Counted from the first letter of the stretch, positions 22,144-32,900 are shown. The stretch: 64,000 bases of DNA from Erinaceus europaeus (GCF_950295315.1 NC_080181.1:38965375-39029374), one strand, 5' to 3'. Program-made: numbers and translations. Notes: generated by a model not told the origin, from the sequence alone.

Positions 22144-22295
22144 ATGGGGGACAGATAGCATAATGATTATGTAAAAAGACTCATACCTGAGGCTCCTAAG
22201 TGCCAGGTTCAATCCCCTGCACCACCATAAGCCAGAGCTGAGCAGTGCTCTGGTAAATAAATAAACAAACAAATAAATAAATAATAACCAATACT
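22144..22295 (+). mobile_element. family D tRNA-derived SINE
   Basis: Starts GGGGGACAGATAGCATAATG and has a B-box-like GGTTCAATCCCC, then CACCACCATAAGCCAGAGC and TGAGCAGTGCTCTGGT. It ends in an AATAAATAAACAAAC tail. The solo LTR inserted exactly at its 5' end. Confidence 0.88.
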
Positions 22296-22403
22296 AGACT
22301 GTTCTCACCACCAGAGTTCTGTGTTCCCATTCCTCCATTGGAAACTACAGTGGTTTTCCCATGGTCGCAGAGATGAGTTGACTACTAAATCTGTCTGCCT
22401 ATC

Positions 22404-22404
<1 letters not shown>

Positions 22405-22440
<36 letters not shown>
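22405..22440. repeat. (CTAT)n microsatellite
   Basis: Nine CTAT units. Confidence 0.97.
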
Positions 22441-22539
22441 CACATTTTGCTACAGTTTTGCCCATTTTTCTATTGTCCTGTCTTCTCTTCCTTTCCAAGT
22501 CACACCTATAACTATTATAACTTCCAAATGTTCTTCCTT

Positions 22540-22589
22540 CCAAGATCAGACAAGATCGGGCATGTTCAGGTTGGCATGGCCATAGACTC
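22540..22589 (-). pseudogene. tailless 5S rRNA retropseudogene (5' 48 nt only)
   Basis: On the minus strand, after two extra bases, it reads from GTCTATGGCCATGCCAACC to TGTCTGATCTTGG. That corresponds to nucleotides 1-48 of mammalian 5S rRNA with about seven differences, several at former CpGs. It stops abruptly with no A tail and no internal promoter. The 14-bp flanks AAATGTTCTTCCTT (22526-22539) and AAATGTCCTTCCTT (22590-22603) are a target-site duplication with one mismatch. It is therefore a retroposed fragment of a truncated 5S RNA, not a 5S gene. Confidence 0.9.
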
Positions 22590-22603
22590 AAATGTCCTTC
22601 CTT

Positions 22604-23185
22604 TTGTCCTCTTCTTTCGCTAGGTCCTGATGGTATTGAGTTTCAAAGCCCTCTGGTCATCTTCCCTTAACATTTCTGCCCCTATGGGAACTGCTGTCAT
22701 TTTTTTTTCCATTTATTCCACAGACACAATTTCATCTGAGTGCATTATTATCTTTCAAGAATTGTCAGTTTATAACTCTTTTTAACATGTTCAAAAATAA
22801 CCCAATTCCGTGATTATCCAACCTAGTCAGTGTTTTTCTCAATGTCTCTAACTTGCTCAGAACCTAGCTGTGCTAAAAGGGACAGATGAACAATACAAGC
22901 CTGTAGCCCCACGTCAGAGCCCACGGGACTTGTAATTCTAATGGAAAGATAAGGCAGATAAACCAGTAAGAACAGCTACCCTCTGCAAAGAGGAACATCT
23001 TTCATTCTTCAATTTGCAGCAGGGGCAGTACAACAAGAGGGCAGGGGCAGTACAACACTGTGCGATAAGAACTACGACAGACTGATTTCAGACTCCAAAG
23101 TTCCAACAGCAGACCCTAGAAACCAGGTATACCTATACAATCAGCAACTGCAGTCACTAACATTTAAGAATCTGTAAAAGAGGGG
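22604..23185. other. mostly non-repeat stretch with a short tandem duplication
   Basis: Contains GCAGGGGCAGTACAACA twice in near-tandem (about 23020 and 23041). The last part may already belong to the L1 3' UTR downstream. No gene recognised. Confidence 0.5.
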
Positions 23186-23440
23186 TAAATTAAGAAGCAA
23201 GGGGAGTAAAGAAAAACACAAGGTAAAACCTAGACTGGATATGTTGTATTGTACCAAAGCAGAGCACTCTAGGGCAGGAAGGAAAGGGATGCTACAGAGG
23301 GCCCCTGGGGAGAGACTGTCTTGCAGACCCCAACTGAGGGAGATGAGAGGTTGTATCTATGTGTCAACACCTATACTGGAAACCATAAACTGCCTCTCTT
23401 CAATAAAGTTGAGGGAAAAAAATCCCTAAAATAATGTCTT
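23186..23440 (+). mobile_element. probable L1 3' end, second 3' UTR type, diverged
   Basis: AAGGTAAAACCTAGACTGG, then TTGTACCAAAGCAGAGCACTC and a CTTCAATAAAGTTGAGGG end resemble the 3' UTR type at 17240-17745 and 46860-47035. Diverged, so boundaries are approximate. Confidence 0.55.
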
Positions 23441-24204
23441 GACCTAAAGTCTCCTACCTGTCTTCTTTTGTCTATGAAATTCTTCCATAATGAAATTGGG
23501 GCAAATAGTCCACATTATTATTAAGGCTATTTCAGTTTGGCACATCAACAGATTTGATCTTCACCAGTATAAATTTGAGGACATAGTCACTGGAAGCCAA
23601 TAAACTGCTGAGACTGTATTTTGTATTTCGTTGTTTTGTGTTTAACATGGTGGAACTTTTGCAAATTACTGACCAGCATGCAGAGAAACAGGAAGGTGTC
23701 TAATTGATATTACCAACACAGAGCAATTAGACACATCAGAGCAGTGATACACTTGGAGAATGGACACTGTCTGGAGTGGTAGCTGAGGATGATGGACTTC
23801 AGTTCCTTAAATTGTTCCAATAAAAGAGAAAATTTTTAAAAATGTAACTAGGAAATTCCAATAACCTAAAACATTAAAAGCTTTGCAACTTTTTCATAAG
23901 AGTGAGCTGTAGTCAAGGAGACAAGAGTCTAAGCACATTTCAAACACACACAGTAATGCCTGTGACTCAACCAATGAGATCAGTCTTTTTGAATTTTTCC
24001 ATCTGATGATGACCTTTCCTTACTCCTAGCCTCTTATCAACCATTCACCTGTTAATCGAAGGAATTTTCCAAAATCTTGTCCTGGTTTCAGATCTCTGTG
24101 TTCATTTTTGAAAAGAAAGCACAGCTCCAAGGCATTGTAGAATTGCTCATGAAGAGAGAAAGGCAGATTAATTGCTTTTCAACTAATCCTAAGTGTTTGC
24201 AATT
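23441..24204. other. no recognised feature
   Basis: About 760 bp of AT-rich, repeat-poor sequence without coding signal. Confidence 0.5.
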
Positions 24205-24315
24205 GGTGCAGCAGGGCTGTAAGTGTCTCTCTGTATCTCTCCCTCTCTATCTCCCCCTCCATTCTCAATTTCTCTCTGTGTTTATCAAATAATCAATAAG
24301 AAATAAAACGAAAAA
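24205..24315 (+). mobile_element. tRNA-derived SINE, 5'-truncated
   Basis: Begins within the box (TGCAGCAGGGCTGTAAGTGTC), CT body, TTTATCAAATAATCAATAAG tail. The head is missing. Confidence 0.8.
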
Positions 24316-24569
24316 AGATAACTCTAAGAGAGTGAAACAAAATAAGATCCTATGTCCTGGGTTATGGAAAAGGTGGAGACCAAAAACCCCAAGGAGACAG
24401 GAAAGGTGCTGGCATGATAGGGAGGGGTGACTGTGGTGAGGACAAGCTGCTTTATCCTTAGATGTTTGCCCTGCCATCTAGATAGGTATTTCAGAGAAAA
24501 GGTCATTTTTGCAATTTGGGGAAAGGATCCACCATTTTCACCCTTCTTGATGGTTAGAAACATGGAACC

Positions 24570-24755
24570 TGTGACCCCAGAGATGGCTCAACAAGTAGAG
24601 CACATACCTTCCATGAGTGAGGCCCTAGTTTAATTGCTGGCCCCGCACAACACCTTCATGAATGAAAATAGGTATAACCCTGAAGATTGTGGAATGGTAT
24701 TTGTAGTGCTTTGGTTTCCCTCTATAAAATAAAATTAAAAATAAAATAAAATAAA
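24570..24755 (+). mobile_element. tRNA-derived SINE, other family, with (AAAAT)n tail
   Basis: GAGATGGCTCAACAAGTAGAGC head with the A-box-like spacing of a tRNA, a decayed B-box region, then TTTGGTTTCCCTCTATAAAAT and an AAATAAAATAAAATA tail. Related in layout to families C and D but not the same sequence. Confidence 0.65.
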
Positions 24756-25005
24756 ATAGGGTCATATGGTAGTACAGCTGACCATGATTAAGAACCTAGA
24801 CTCAAGACCCTGCTCCCACCTGCAAAAAGGATACTTCTCTAGTGATGAAGCAATTATTTCATGTATCTCTCTGTCTCCCCTTCTCCTCCATATTCTCTCT
24901 GTCCTATCAAATAAAGGAAGAAATAAAAACTGCCTGACAGGAACTGTGCACTCAACTTGTAGCCACCGATCCCCAGTGATAACCCTGGTGGCAGTAGAAA
25001 AAATG
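24756..25005 (+). mobile_element. tRNA-derived SINE family B, long form
   Basis: Head GGGTCATATGGTAGTACAGC, CTCCCACCTGCAAAAAGG, a short CT body, then a decayed 3' module (CTGCCTGACAGGAACTGTG ... ATAACCCTGGTGGC). Confidence 0.85.
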
Positions 25006-25041
25006 AAAATTAAGTGAATAATGAAATGAAAATTAAATAAA

Positions 25042-25262
25042 ATGTTGGTCCTGGAGACACTCAGAAGTATAGCACATGCATGAGGCCATGAGCCGATTCC
25101 AGGCTTCAAATTTTAAAAGGATGGTTACTTGTACCACATGCATTAGCCAAAGCATGTAGGCAAGAAAGAAAATTATAACCAGAGAAATAGATCCCTTGTA
25201 CTTTATGCAGCTTTGCCATATGTGCATCCAGGTTTGAACCCTGACACTACTGCACCGAAGGA
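25042..25262. other. possible decayed tRNA-SINE pieces in both orientations
   Basis: GTCCTGGAGACACTCAGAAG (plus) and GGTTTGAACCCTGACACTAC (minus-type B box) hint at old SINE ends, but neither can be delimited. Confidence 0.3.
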
Positions 25263-25294
25263 AGCTTTGGGGTTATGATCTCTTATCTTGGAGG

Positions 25295-25364
25295 AGGAGA
25301 AGGAGATGGAGGAAGAGGAGAAGGGGAAAAGGAGGGCAGGAAGGGGGAGGAGGAAGAAGAAAAC

Positions 25365-25424
<60 letters not shown>

Positions 25425-25426
25425 AA
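25295..25426. repeat. purine tract with (GAAA)n microsatellite
   Basis: GGA-rich stretch followed by about fifteen GAAA units at 25366-25426. Confidence 0.97.
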
Positions 25427-26039
25427 TGGGGAGAGAGAAAAGAATATTACAAGATACATGAACTAGACAGGGACACTAACGATTTTTAGATAATGACTCT
25501 GCATATTAAAATTTAAAAAAATCTGTCAAATAGCTTTCATTATAAAAATAAGCAACCAATCTATAACCTTTATCCTGGTTATAAAATTACACTAATTACA
25601 CTTCAGAGTTTATGACAAAGAAGTGGTTTTCTTTTGTTTGAGTAACAATGAATGCAGTGAATGATTTAATTAGCAAAAGCAATAGTTGACAAAATTTCTT
25701 GTCTCTTAGACCTGAATATTCCTATGTTAATTACTGAATGGACAATAAAATGTGCCTTCTAGAATAGTGTCAAGGATTTACAGTGGAATTAAAAACCTCA
25801 AAGCAGAGGCCTACATAGTGACTATGCACTATTTCTCTGGTTCTGATGTTGACCATGAGATTTCACTGAACTCTTTCTACTGCTTGGCTATGGGTCCCAG
25901 GAACACTCAATTGTTCTCTCTGTGTGGCATTAATTCTGAAGAAGAACAGGTCAGATTTCTCACATGGTGGCAATATTATAAAAGGCAGTCTCCCATGCTC
26001 AGAGGGCATTAAGACTTGCCCATGCAGGGTCTGGATGGT
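25427..26039. other. repeat-free AT-rich stretch
   Basis: No repeat or gene recognised. The 25480-25760 part has several TAATTA/TTAAT words and no SINE, so it is a weak candidate for conserved non-coding DNA. Confidence 0.4.
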
Positions 26040-26275
26040 AGTTCCCCCAGTGGAATAGGCATGCTAGCATACAAGATGATCTATGTTCAAGCTCCCATTC
26101 CCCACCAGCAAGTGGGATGCTTCACAAACAATGGAATGGTGCTGCATATGTCTCTCCTCTTGTCTCTTTCCCTCTCTATCAAAAAGAAATGGTAGGGTCA
26201 TGCAGGCATCTAGCTCCAAGGTTATTACTGTATCACCAAACCTAGAACCAATAACCCAGAACCTAGAAACTAGTA
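26040..26275 (+). mobile_element. diverged tRNA-derived SINE, long form
   Basis: GCTAGCATACAAGATGATC head remnant, CCCATTCCCCACCAGCAAG and TCTCCTCTTGTCTCTTTCCC, followed by a module remnant (ATGCAGGCATCTAGCTCC). Heavily mutated. Confidence 0.7.
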
Positions 26276-26454
26276 CCACTAAACCTAATATGGCAGAAGG
26301 AGCCACACTAACCTGTGAATTTTTGCGGCTGGAATCTGCAGTATCATTTACATTACAGTCAGCCAAAGCAAGTGACACAGAGACCTCTGGATGACAGAAT
26401 GGCATTTCAAAACATTTTTCTTTTTTTTTAAGTTTTTAAAAGGCCTATTTTAAA

Positions 26455-26728
26455 TTAACTAGTTTATTTATTAGAGACAGAGAACTTTAGGAATGGGAGA
26501 TAAAAAGGGAAAGATGATAGATAGATAGATAGATAGATAGGTAGATAGATAGATAGATAGATGAATATAGGTAGGTATGTAGATATACAGGCAGACAGAC
26601 AGACAGACACACTTTCAGACCTGCTTCACCACTCCTGAAGCTTTCCCCCTGCAGGTGGGGACCAGGGGCTTGAACCTGGGTCCTAGCACATTGTAACATG
26701 TGTGCTTAACGAGATGTCCCGCCCCTTT
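26455..26728 (-). mobile_element. tRNA-derived SINE family B with expanded (GATA)n/(CAGA)n
   Basis: Plus strand: AGTTTATTTATTAGAGACAG, then GATA and GACA tetranucleotide runs (26515-26610) in place of the purine body. CAGACCTGCTTCACCACTCC and CTTTCCCCCTGCAGGTGGG follow, then a head ending near GATGTCCCGCCCC. The microsatellite grew within the SINE body. Confidence 0.92.
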
Positions 26729-27389
26729 CAAAACACATTTTTCTATCAGAAACAAGAATCAGAATTCTGGCATCCCCTGTAGCAAAAAAAAAAAAAAAAT
26801 CAAAGGCAAAGTTCTGGATTTACGGCAGATCAGCATAGGTTCGGCTAAGTGATTTGGGTCAAGAAGTTTTCTGTTTTGAGACTTTTATTTTGCTATTAAC
26901 TTTGATTTAACATCTCCAGAATCAACCTTGCAGAGGAGGAAAGCTTAAAGGTGTTGTCTAAAGTACCATGCCAACCTCAACTGTGACTGACAGAAAAAAC
27001 AACTCAAAGCAAAGGTATTTGCAAATGTCACCTGGACTTGTATTTTCTTAGTTTTCACAATGCAAAATGTCAAGCAGCAATACCAGCAGGTGAAATGTGA
27101 CTGTCTCTTGGTTTTCATGACCTCACTGCCCCTTGTAGGGGACATATTCCACAGAGGATAGGATGCCAAGGAGCCAAGGACCACACCCCTGGAGGTGAGT
27201 CCATTTCAAGTGAAGCTAGGCATGGATTTTGCCTGAGTGGGGTATAAACAGATCAGCCTGAACACAACCATAGTGTTTCTTTGTGTTTTACAAAATGTGG
27301 CTATGTTTTCTGGAGTTAGGAGCCTTCTTTTTTTCTTTGCCATGCTGAGGCATGGCTTCTGTACTACTTCACAATTCCTGGCAGACAAT
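26729..27389. other. no recognised feature
   Basis: About 660 bp without recognisable repeats apart from an A-run at 26785-26799. Short frames on the minus strand (26945-27184, 27206-27388) show no family resemblance. Confidence 0.5.
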
Positions 27390-27530
27390 TTTTAAAAAAT
27401 AATGAGTCAACGGGGAAAAAGAGAGAACCTGCAGCATTTCTTTACCCTTATGAAGTCTTTCCTCACATATGCAGGTGGAGACTTATAACTTGAACCTGGC
27501 TCCTTGGACATGGCTAGAACCACCATTGAT
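27390..27530 (-). mobile_element. tRNA-derived SINE, diverged
   Basis: AAGAGAGAACCTGCAGCATTTC, TATGAAGTCTTTCCTC and GCAGGTGGAGACTTATAACTTG are a decayed minus-strand SINE box and head. Confidence 0.7.
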
Positions 27531-27841
27531 TATGCTCCTAGGAGGGTCAAATTTGCTAATAGCTTGAGCCCAGTTCAATTTAAACCCCACCCTAATTCTA
27601 GGGCATGTTTTAATGATCCATGAAAAATATCAATTTCATTCACAACTGATGTGAGACAGGCAATGCAAAATGTAACAGAATGATGCAAAGAAGGGTTTGG
27701 GATACTTTGTCACCACATTTCCCACCTTATCCCAGGGGAAGGTGTTTTTGTTTTTTAATTTGGGGGAAAAACAGAGACATTTCAGAATGTGAGATGTAGC
27801 AACTGCTTGCAGAAATTGACTTTCAAAAGGATTATGTATTA

Positions 27842-28128
27842 GAGGGTCAGGCAGTGGCACACGTGGTTAAGTGCACATGGTACAAAGCACAAGGACCAGA
27901 GCAAGGACCCGCACAAAGATCTGGGTTCAAGCCCCTGCTCCCTGCCTGCAGAGGGTCTGCCTCAGTGAAGCAGGTCTGCAGGTGTCTCTCTTTCTCTCTC
28001 CCTCTCTGTCTTCCCCTCCTTTCTCAATTTCTCTATATCCTATCCAATAAAATGAAAAAAAAAATAGCCTCCAGGAGCATTGGTTCATGGTACCGGCACT
28101 AACCCCAGTGATAGCCCTGGAGGAAAAA
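27842..28128 (+). mobile_element. tRNA-derived SINE, long form
   Basis: Head GAGGGTCAGGCAGTGGCACA, GGTTCAAGCCCCTGCTCCC, CT body and TATCCAATAAAATG, then the module GCCTCCAGGAGCATTGG ... AGCCCTGGAGG with an A tail. The sequence CAAGGACC/GCAAGGACCC near 27889-27910 is a small internal duplication. Confidence 0.93.
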
Positions 28129-28312
28129 AAATTGATAAAGTATTAAACTGCCATTGATTCCATGTGAGACTGTTTCTAAAGTGAGAACCAAAGTGCCTCT
28201 CCTCTCTACACTTTATGTCTAAATGTGAATTAATGTAGAGCTGGTTAATAGCTCCCCTCTGCCATGTTTATTTTCCATAGCATGCAACAACAACTCTATC
28301 CACATGAGAAAG

Positions 28313-28314
<2 letters not shown>

Positions 28315-28363
<49 letters not shown>

Positions 28364-28364
28364 C
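28315..28364. repeat. (GT)n(GC)n microsatellite
   Basis: About 40 bp of GT followed by a GCGCGC end. Confidence 0.97.
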
Positions 28365-28994
28365 ATGTATTTTTGACCCAGTCCATAAAGGCACAACACC
28401 ACCCATGCCTCAGCTTTCACACACCACTTTGAAGAAATCTACACAGAACTATTCTTTATAAGGACAAGCACATAATCTAGCAAACATTGTGAGTCATGGA
28501 GAGTAAATGACAGACTGATGGAGAGAGTCAGCCAGAACAACATATAGATTGATGGGCCTGAGGGCCTGACCCGTGAACTGCTCTTTGTTCATGTCTCTCA
28601 GAAGCAGTTCCACTGTTGCATGGGGCCAGGTGCAATACCTAGACCTGTTGGAACATCAATTTGGTAATGATTTAAAGGGCATTCTACCTTCATAATCTTC
28701 AACAGAGGGTGGTATAAATTGGAGTTTAAAATGTTTCTAAGTTTCTAAGGTAAAACAACTAAAGGCCTGTAGGAAATTCCATCACTCTTTACATCATAGC
28801 AACTTCAGTCCATTAGGACATGAACTCAACCTTCTGGACCACTCTGAGAAAAAACTAGAATGCGCTCCCTGCCCAGTGAACAGGCTGGAGATACAGCTCT
28901 CTGGGGGAATATTCTAGATAACAGCAGCACTTTTAATCATCTGCACTCTCACATAAAAGTGGTCTTCTTTCCTTCCTACTGTCATACTGGCTAG
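28365..28994. other. no recognised feature
   Basis: About 630 bp without recognised repeats or genes. Confidence 0.5.
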
Positions 28995-29187
28995 TATATA
29001 TATTTTTTTTTTTGGTAGAGACAGAAAGAAACTAAGAGGAAAGGAGGAGATAGGATAAGTGAAAGAGACTCCTGCAGCACTGCTTCACCACTCATGAAGC
29101 TTCCCACCCCGGACATGGGGACCAGGAACTTCAACCTGGAATCTTAACATGTGTGTTCTACTGATTGTGTCACTGCCTGGCCACTCA
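28995..29187 (-). mobile_element. tRNA-derived SINE family B
   Basis: T-rich tail, GGTAGAGACAGAAAGAAAC, GCAGCACTGCTTCACCACTC, AAGCTTCCCACCC and a head ending at GTCACTGCCTGGCC. Confidence 0.9.
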
Positions 29188-29284
29188 CCCTGGCCTAACT
29201 TTAGTGGAAAAACTTTCAAAGCCTAGATTGATATACCTCACTCAAGGTTCAAACAGCAGACAGGTTTTCTTTGCTCGTTTTTGA

Positions 29285-29427
29285 TTTTTTTTTTTTTGGC
29301 TACCAGGATTACCTCTGGGGCTCAGTGCATACAAAACTCTACTGTTCTCAAATGCCTTTTTTTTTCCCTTTTTCTTTGACAGAGGGTGAGAGACAGAGAG
29401 AAAGAGGAGGAGAAAGAGACAGAAGGG
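29285..29427 (-). mobile_element. tRNA-derived SINE, long form, 5'-truncated
   Basis: Reversed 3' module (GGCTACCAGGATTACCTCTG) followed by T-rich and purine-rich body. It stops before the box and head. Confidence 0.8.
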
Positions 29428-29683
29428 GTTCCCTCTGTTGCATGTTCTACCATGATCTACAATCCAGTAACTAGGTGGCTGTGAAAACAGGGGGATCCAG
29501 AATCAAGGATGTATCACTTCTTCCCAGTATCAGTCTGTAAATAAATGGAAGGAAATAAAGACATACCCACACAACCTGCTGAATAGGGGCCAGGCAAGGA
29601 GTTCAGCTGCAGATGGACTTACACCCCAGGTTCAAGATCTCGTCTTGGCTTCTTGAACCTTGGTGGTCCTCTGCTAGTTCTTT

Positions 29684-29996
29684 TTTTTTTTTTTCTTTTA
29701 AACTCCAATGTTATTGCTGGGGCTCAGTGCAAATCCACTGCTCCTGGAGGCCATCTTTTCCCCTTTGTTGCCCTTGTTATTTTTTTTTATCATTGTTGTT
29801 GTCATTATTGTTAGGTTATTGCTGTCGTTGTTGTTGGATAGAACAGAGAGAATTGAGAGAAGAGGGGAAGACAGAAAGGGGGAGAAAAAGATAGATACCT
29901 GCAGACCTGCTTAACCGCCCATGAAGCGACACCCCCCCCCCGGGACTAGAACCGGGATCCTTGAGCTAGTCCTTGAGCTACACTACCACTACCCCC
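29684..29996 (-). mobile_element. tRNA-derived SINE family A, long form, with target-site duplication
   Basis: Complete: T tail, module (GTTATTGCTGGGGCTCAG ... CTCCTGGAGGCC), GTTGTTGTTGGATAGAACAG, CACCTG-type box interrupted by a C run at 29931-29941, and head. Flanked by CTCTGCTAGTTCTTT (29669-29683) and CTCTGCTAATTCTTT (about 29997-30011). Confidence 0.94.
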
Positions 29997-30180
29997 CTCT
30001 GCTAATTCTTTACAGAAGAAAACTTGTTCTGAAGAAAGGCAAAAAGTATCTCCCTAAGATACTCAGAATAGGCCTCCTCAAGATGTGTTACTTTGACAAC
30101 TTTTTATCACTCCCTTAACTACTCAGAACAATCAAAATTAGAGGTACTACTCAAAATGAAGACTTAAAAAAAAAAATCCC

Positions 30181-30404
30181 AGGAGTCGGGAGGTAGTGCA
30201 GCGGGTTAAGCACATGTGGCGCAAAACGCAAGGACTGGTTAGGATCCTGGTTCAAGCCCCCGGCTCCTCACCTATAGGGGAGTTGCTTCACAGGTGGTGA
30301 AGCAGTTCTGCAGGTGTCTCTCTGTCTCTCTTCCTCTCTAGCTCCACCTTTTCTCTCAATTTCTCTCTATCTCTATCCAATAACACAAAAAAAATTTTTT
30401 TAAA
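30181..30404 (+). mobile_element. tRNA-derived SINE, family A head with family B-like tail
   Basis: Head AGGAGTCGGGAGGTAGTGCA and GTTCAAGCCCCCGGCTCC (family A). The 3' part runs TCTCTCTGTCTCTCTTCCTC to TCTCTATCCAATAACAC with no CAACAACAA segment, as in family B. Either a hybrid or an intermediate subfamily. Confidence 0.85.
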
Positions 30405-30419
30405 TCCCTATTATAGAAA

Positions 30420-30615
30420 CCAATTTTTTTTTGTCATCACCAAGTTTTCATCACTCTAGGCTGACATATTTCAGACAGAAAGAGACAGACAGATACAGAG
30501 AGGATGACAGAAAGACAGTGCAGCAGTAAAGCTTGCCGCAGTGTAATGTAGGCCATGCTAGAACCTGTGTTGTATGAATGGCAAAGTAGGTACACTATCC
30601 AGAGTAGCTCTTTTT
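30420..30615 (-). mobile_element. tRNA-derived SINE, other family
   Basis: T-run, then GACAGAAAGAGACAGACAG body, CATGCTAGAACCTGTG (inverse B box) and TACACTATCCAGAGTAGC (inverse A box). It lacks the CTGCAGG box of families A and B. Confidence 0.65.
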
Positions 30616-30974
30616 CTGGACTTGGAGAAATCTATCTATATGTCAGTGCAAAGACCTAATTGTAGAGCATTTAATTTATCAGTCACCCTAGGCACACTGT
30701 TTTGTCCTTAAAAGTCCTAGGAAATGATCCCATTTCATAGCATGTTGAGATAATTGGATGATTCCTTTCTTTAGGCTGATTCTGTCTACCAAGAAAAACA
30801 TGAAAATGTTAACAGTAACAACAAGCAAACTAACAATAAAGAAAATAGTATCTATATTTATATCTAGAGATAGAAAAAGAATATTCATTCTCCATTTTCT
30901 TTGGTCTAAATCTTTGTAGATTCCCCACATGTATATAATAGATTATATTATATAATTATATTATATTATATAAT
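30616..30974. other. no recognised feature
   Basis: AT-rich, including a TATATTATATAATTATATTA stretch just before the next SINE. No gene recognised. Confidence 0.5.
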
Positions 30975-31262
30975 TGGGGGAAATCAGGCAGTAGCGCAGT
31001 GCAGTGGGATAAGCGCACATGACACAAAGTGCAAGGACTAGCATAAGGATTCCGGTGCAAGCCCCGGCTCCCCCACCTGCAGGAGAGTCACTTCACAAGT
31101 GGTAAAGTAGGTCTGCAGGTGTCTATCTTTCTCTCCCCCTCTGTCTTCCCCTCCTCTCTCCATTTCTTTCTGCCCTATCCAACAACATGACATCAATAAC
31201 AACAACAATAACGACAACAATAAAAACAACAAGGGCAACTAAAGGGAATAAATAAATAAATA
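30975..31262 (+). mobile_element. tRNA-derived SINE family A
   Basis: Head GAAATCAGGCAGTAGCGCAG with a small GTGCAGTG duplication. It has CTCCCCCACCTGCAGGAGAG, ACATCAATAACAACAACAAT, GGGCAACTAAAGGG and an (AATA)n tail. Confidence 0.94.
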
Positions 31263-31284
31263 AATTTTTTAAATGTGTTCATGG

Positions 31285-31582
31285 GGACTGGGTGGTGGCA
31301 CACTGGGTTAAGCACACATAGTGCGAAGCACAAGGACAGGTGCAAGGATCCCGGTTTGAGCCCCCTGTTTCCCACCTACAGGGGGGTTGCTTTGCAAGTG
31401 GTGAAGCAGGTCTGCAGGTATCTGTCTTTCTCTCTCCCTCTCTGTATTCCCCTCCTCTCTCAATTTCTCTCTGTCCTATCCAACAACAACAACAACAATG
31501 GAGGGAAAAAAAGATGGCTTCTAGGAGCAGTGGATTCATAGTGCGGGCACTGAGCCCTAGCAATAACCTTGGAGAAAAAAAA
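31285..31582 (+). mobile_element. tRNA-derived SINE family A, long form
   Basis: Head GGGACTGGGTGGTGGCACAC, GGTTTGAGCCCCCTGTTTCC, and CAACAACAACAACAATGG. The 3' module follows (GGCTTCTAGGAGCAGTGGAT ... AACCTTGGAG) with an A tail. It sits about 20 bp after the previous SINE in the same orientation. Confidence 0.93.
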
Positions 31583-32402
31583 AAAGTGTTCTTTTCTTCT
31601 AATCTAGCTAATGCTAATCTGACTGCTTAAACAGTCCAGGAAGAAGCCATGGGGTAATGTTTCCTCTCTGTCCCCAGAGAGGTTTAAGACAGACCCAGGT
31701 GAAATAACAGCTGCTGATATCACATTCATCTATATAAACCTAAGGCCAAAGGCATGAAAAAAAGGGTTTTCTTAAGCACCTGCTGAATTCATTATTATTC
31801 CCATTCATTTACCACTATTTTACTGAGTTATTTTAAGTTTGAATAATTTGTCATCGCTTCATATTCCAGGTGGTTAAATTCCATTTTCAAGCTCAAAGTT
31901 AGACTGAATTAGTGTATACTTTCCTACAATAAAATTGGATTTTATGCCACTTAACTCAGCACAATTATTACCATAAAGCATCTGATGATTTCATTTTCAC
32001 TGAGAAAATTAATATAAGGTTGTTTTTACTTCTTATAAATCATTTTCACATATTAAAAAAACTTATTTTACCTGAATTGTAAGAGGCTTAATATGATTGC
32101 TGTGCAGTCAGCTTTATTATTTATTTGCATTAAAATGAATCTTTGTATGGGGAAACTCTTATCAACCCTGGTTAAGCAAGCATAGCATTATAGTTTTACC
32201 ATTTATTAGGGAGATTAGTTGGGGAAGTGGAAAGAATCCTTGTCAAACTAAAACAAATGTTTAATATATTTTACAAAGTTGAGATAATTGAATGATTCTT
32301 TCCTTCACATATCTGTAGATCTATGATATATCTGTGGATAACTCAGTACAATTTAGATTTATTATGTCTACCAAACAACAATAAAAGTGTCTCTCCTCCT
32401 CT
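31583..32402. other. repeat-free AT-rich stretch, candidate conserved non-coding DNA
   Basis: About 800 bp with no SINE or L1, containing an octamer-like ATTTGCAT word and multiple TAAT words. No gene recognised. The suggestion of conservation is inference only. Confidence 0.35.
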
Positions 32403-32626
32403 CTTTTTTTAAATTAAAAAATGTTTTAATTATATTTTATTATTGGATAGAGACATTGAGAGTGGAGGGTGGGGAAGGTAGAGAGGAAAAAAGACAGAGA
32501 GATACCTGCAGCCCTGTTTCACCACGTATGAAGCTTTCTCACCACAGATGGGGACAAGAGGTTTTGAACCTGGATCCTTATGCACTGTTATGTGTGTGCT
32601 TAACCTGGTGCACCACCGACTGCCCC
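32403..32626 (-). mobile_element. tRNA-derived SINE family B
   Basis: ATTATTGGATAGAGACATTG, CCTGCAGCCCTGTTTCACC, AACCTGGATCCTTATGC and the head end GGTGCACCACCGACTGCCCC. Confidence 0.92.
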
Positions 32627-32700
32627 CCCTCCTCTTGATCTCCTCCTTTCTCTCGATTTCTGACTGTCTCTATATAATAAATAAATAATAATAATAAAGA
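32627..32700 (+). mobile_element. SINE family B 3' end, head missing
   Basis: CTCCTTTCTCTCGATTTCTG, ACTGTCTCTATATAATAAAT and an (AATA)n tail, directly abutting the minus-strand SINE. Probably the remainder of an older plus-strand copy. Confidence 0.7.
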
Positions 32701-32754
32701 CATAGAAATTCCCAGATAATTTCCATAGAATTTTTTTTTAATGTCTGTGGAAAG

Positions 32755-32900
32755 TCGGTGAAATAGCTCACTTAGTAGTGCACTGCTTGATACCTGTGCG
32801 ACTCACGTTTGAGCCTGGCTTCCAGGATTGAAGGGAGTTTCAGTGCTGTGGTCTCTATGACAATTTCTCTGCATCTCTTTAAAAACTAAAAAATAATAAA
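32755..32900 (+). mobile_element. tRNA-derived SINE, other family
   Basis: GTCGGTGAAATAGCTCACTTAG, a B-box-like GTTTGAGCCTGGC, then a short body ending CATCTCTTTAAAAACTAAAA. No CTGCAGG box. Confidence 0.7.

Noticed and set aside
22540..22589. A 5S rRNA gene
   Set aside because: Only nucleotides 1-48 are present, without the internal control region or terminator, and it is flanked by a target-site duplication.
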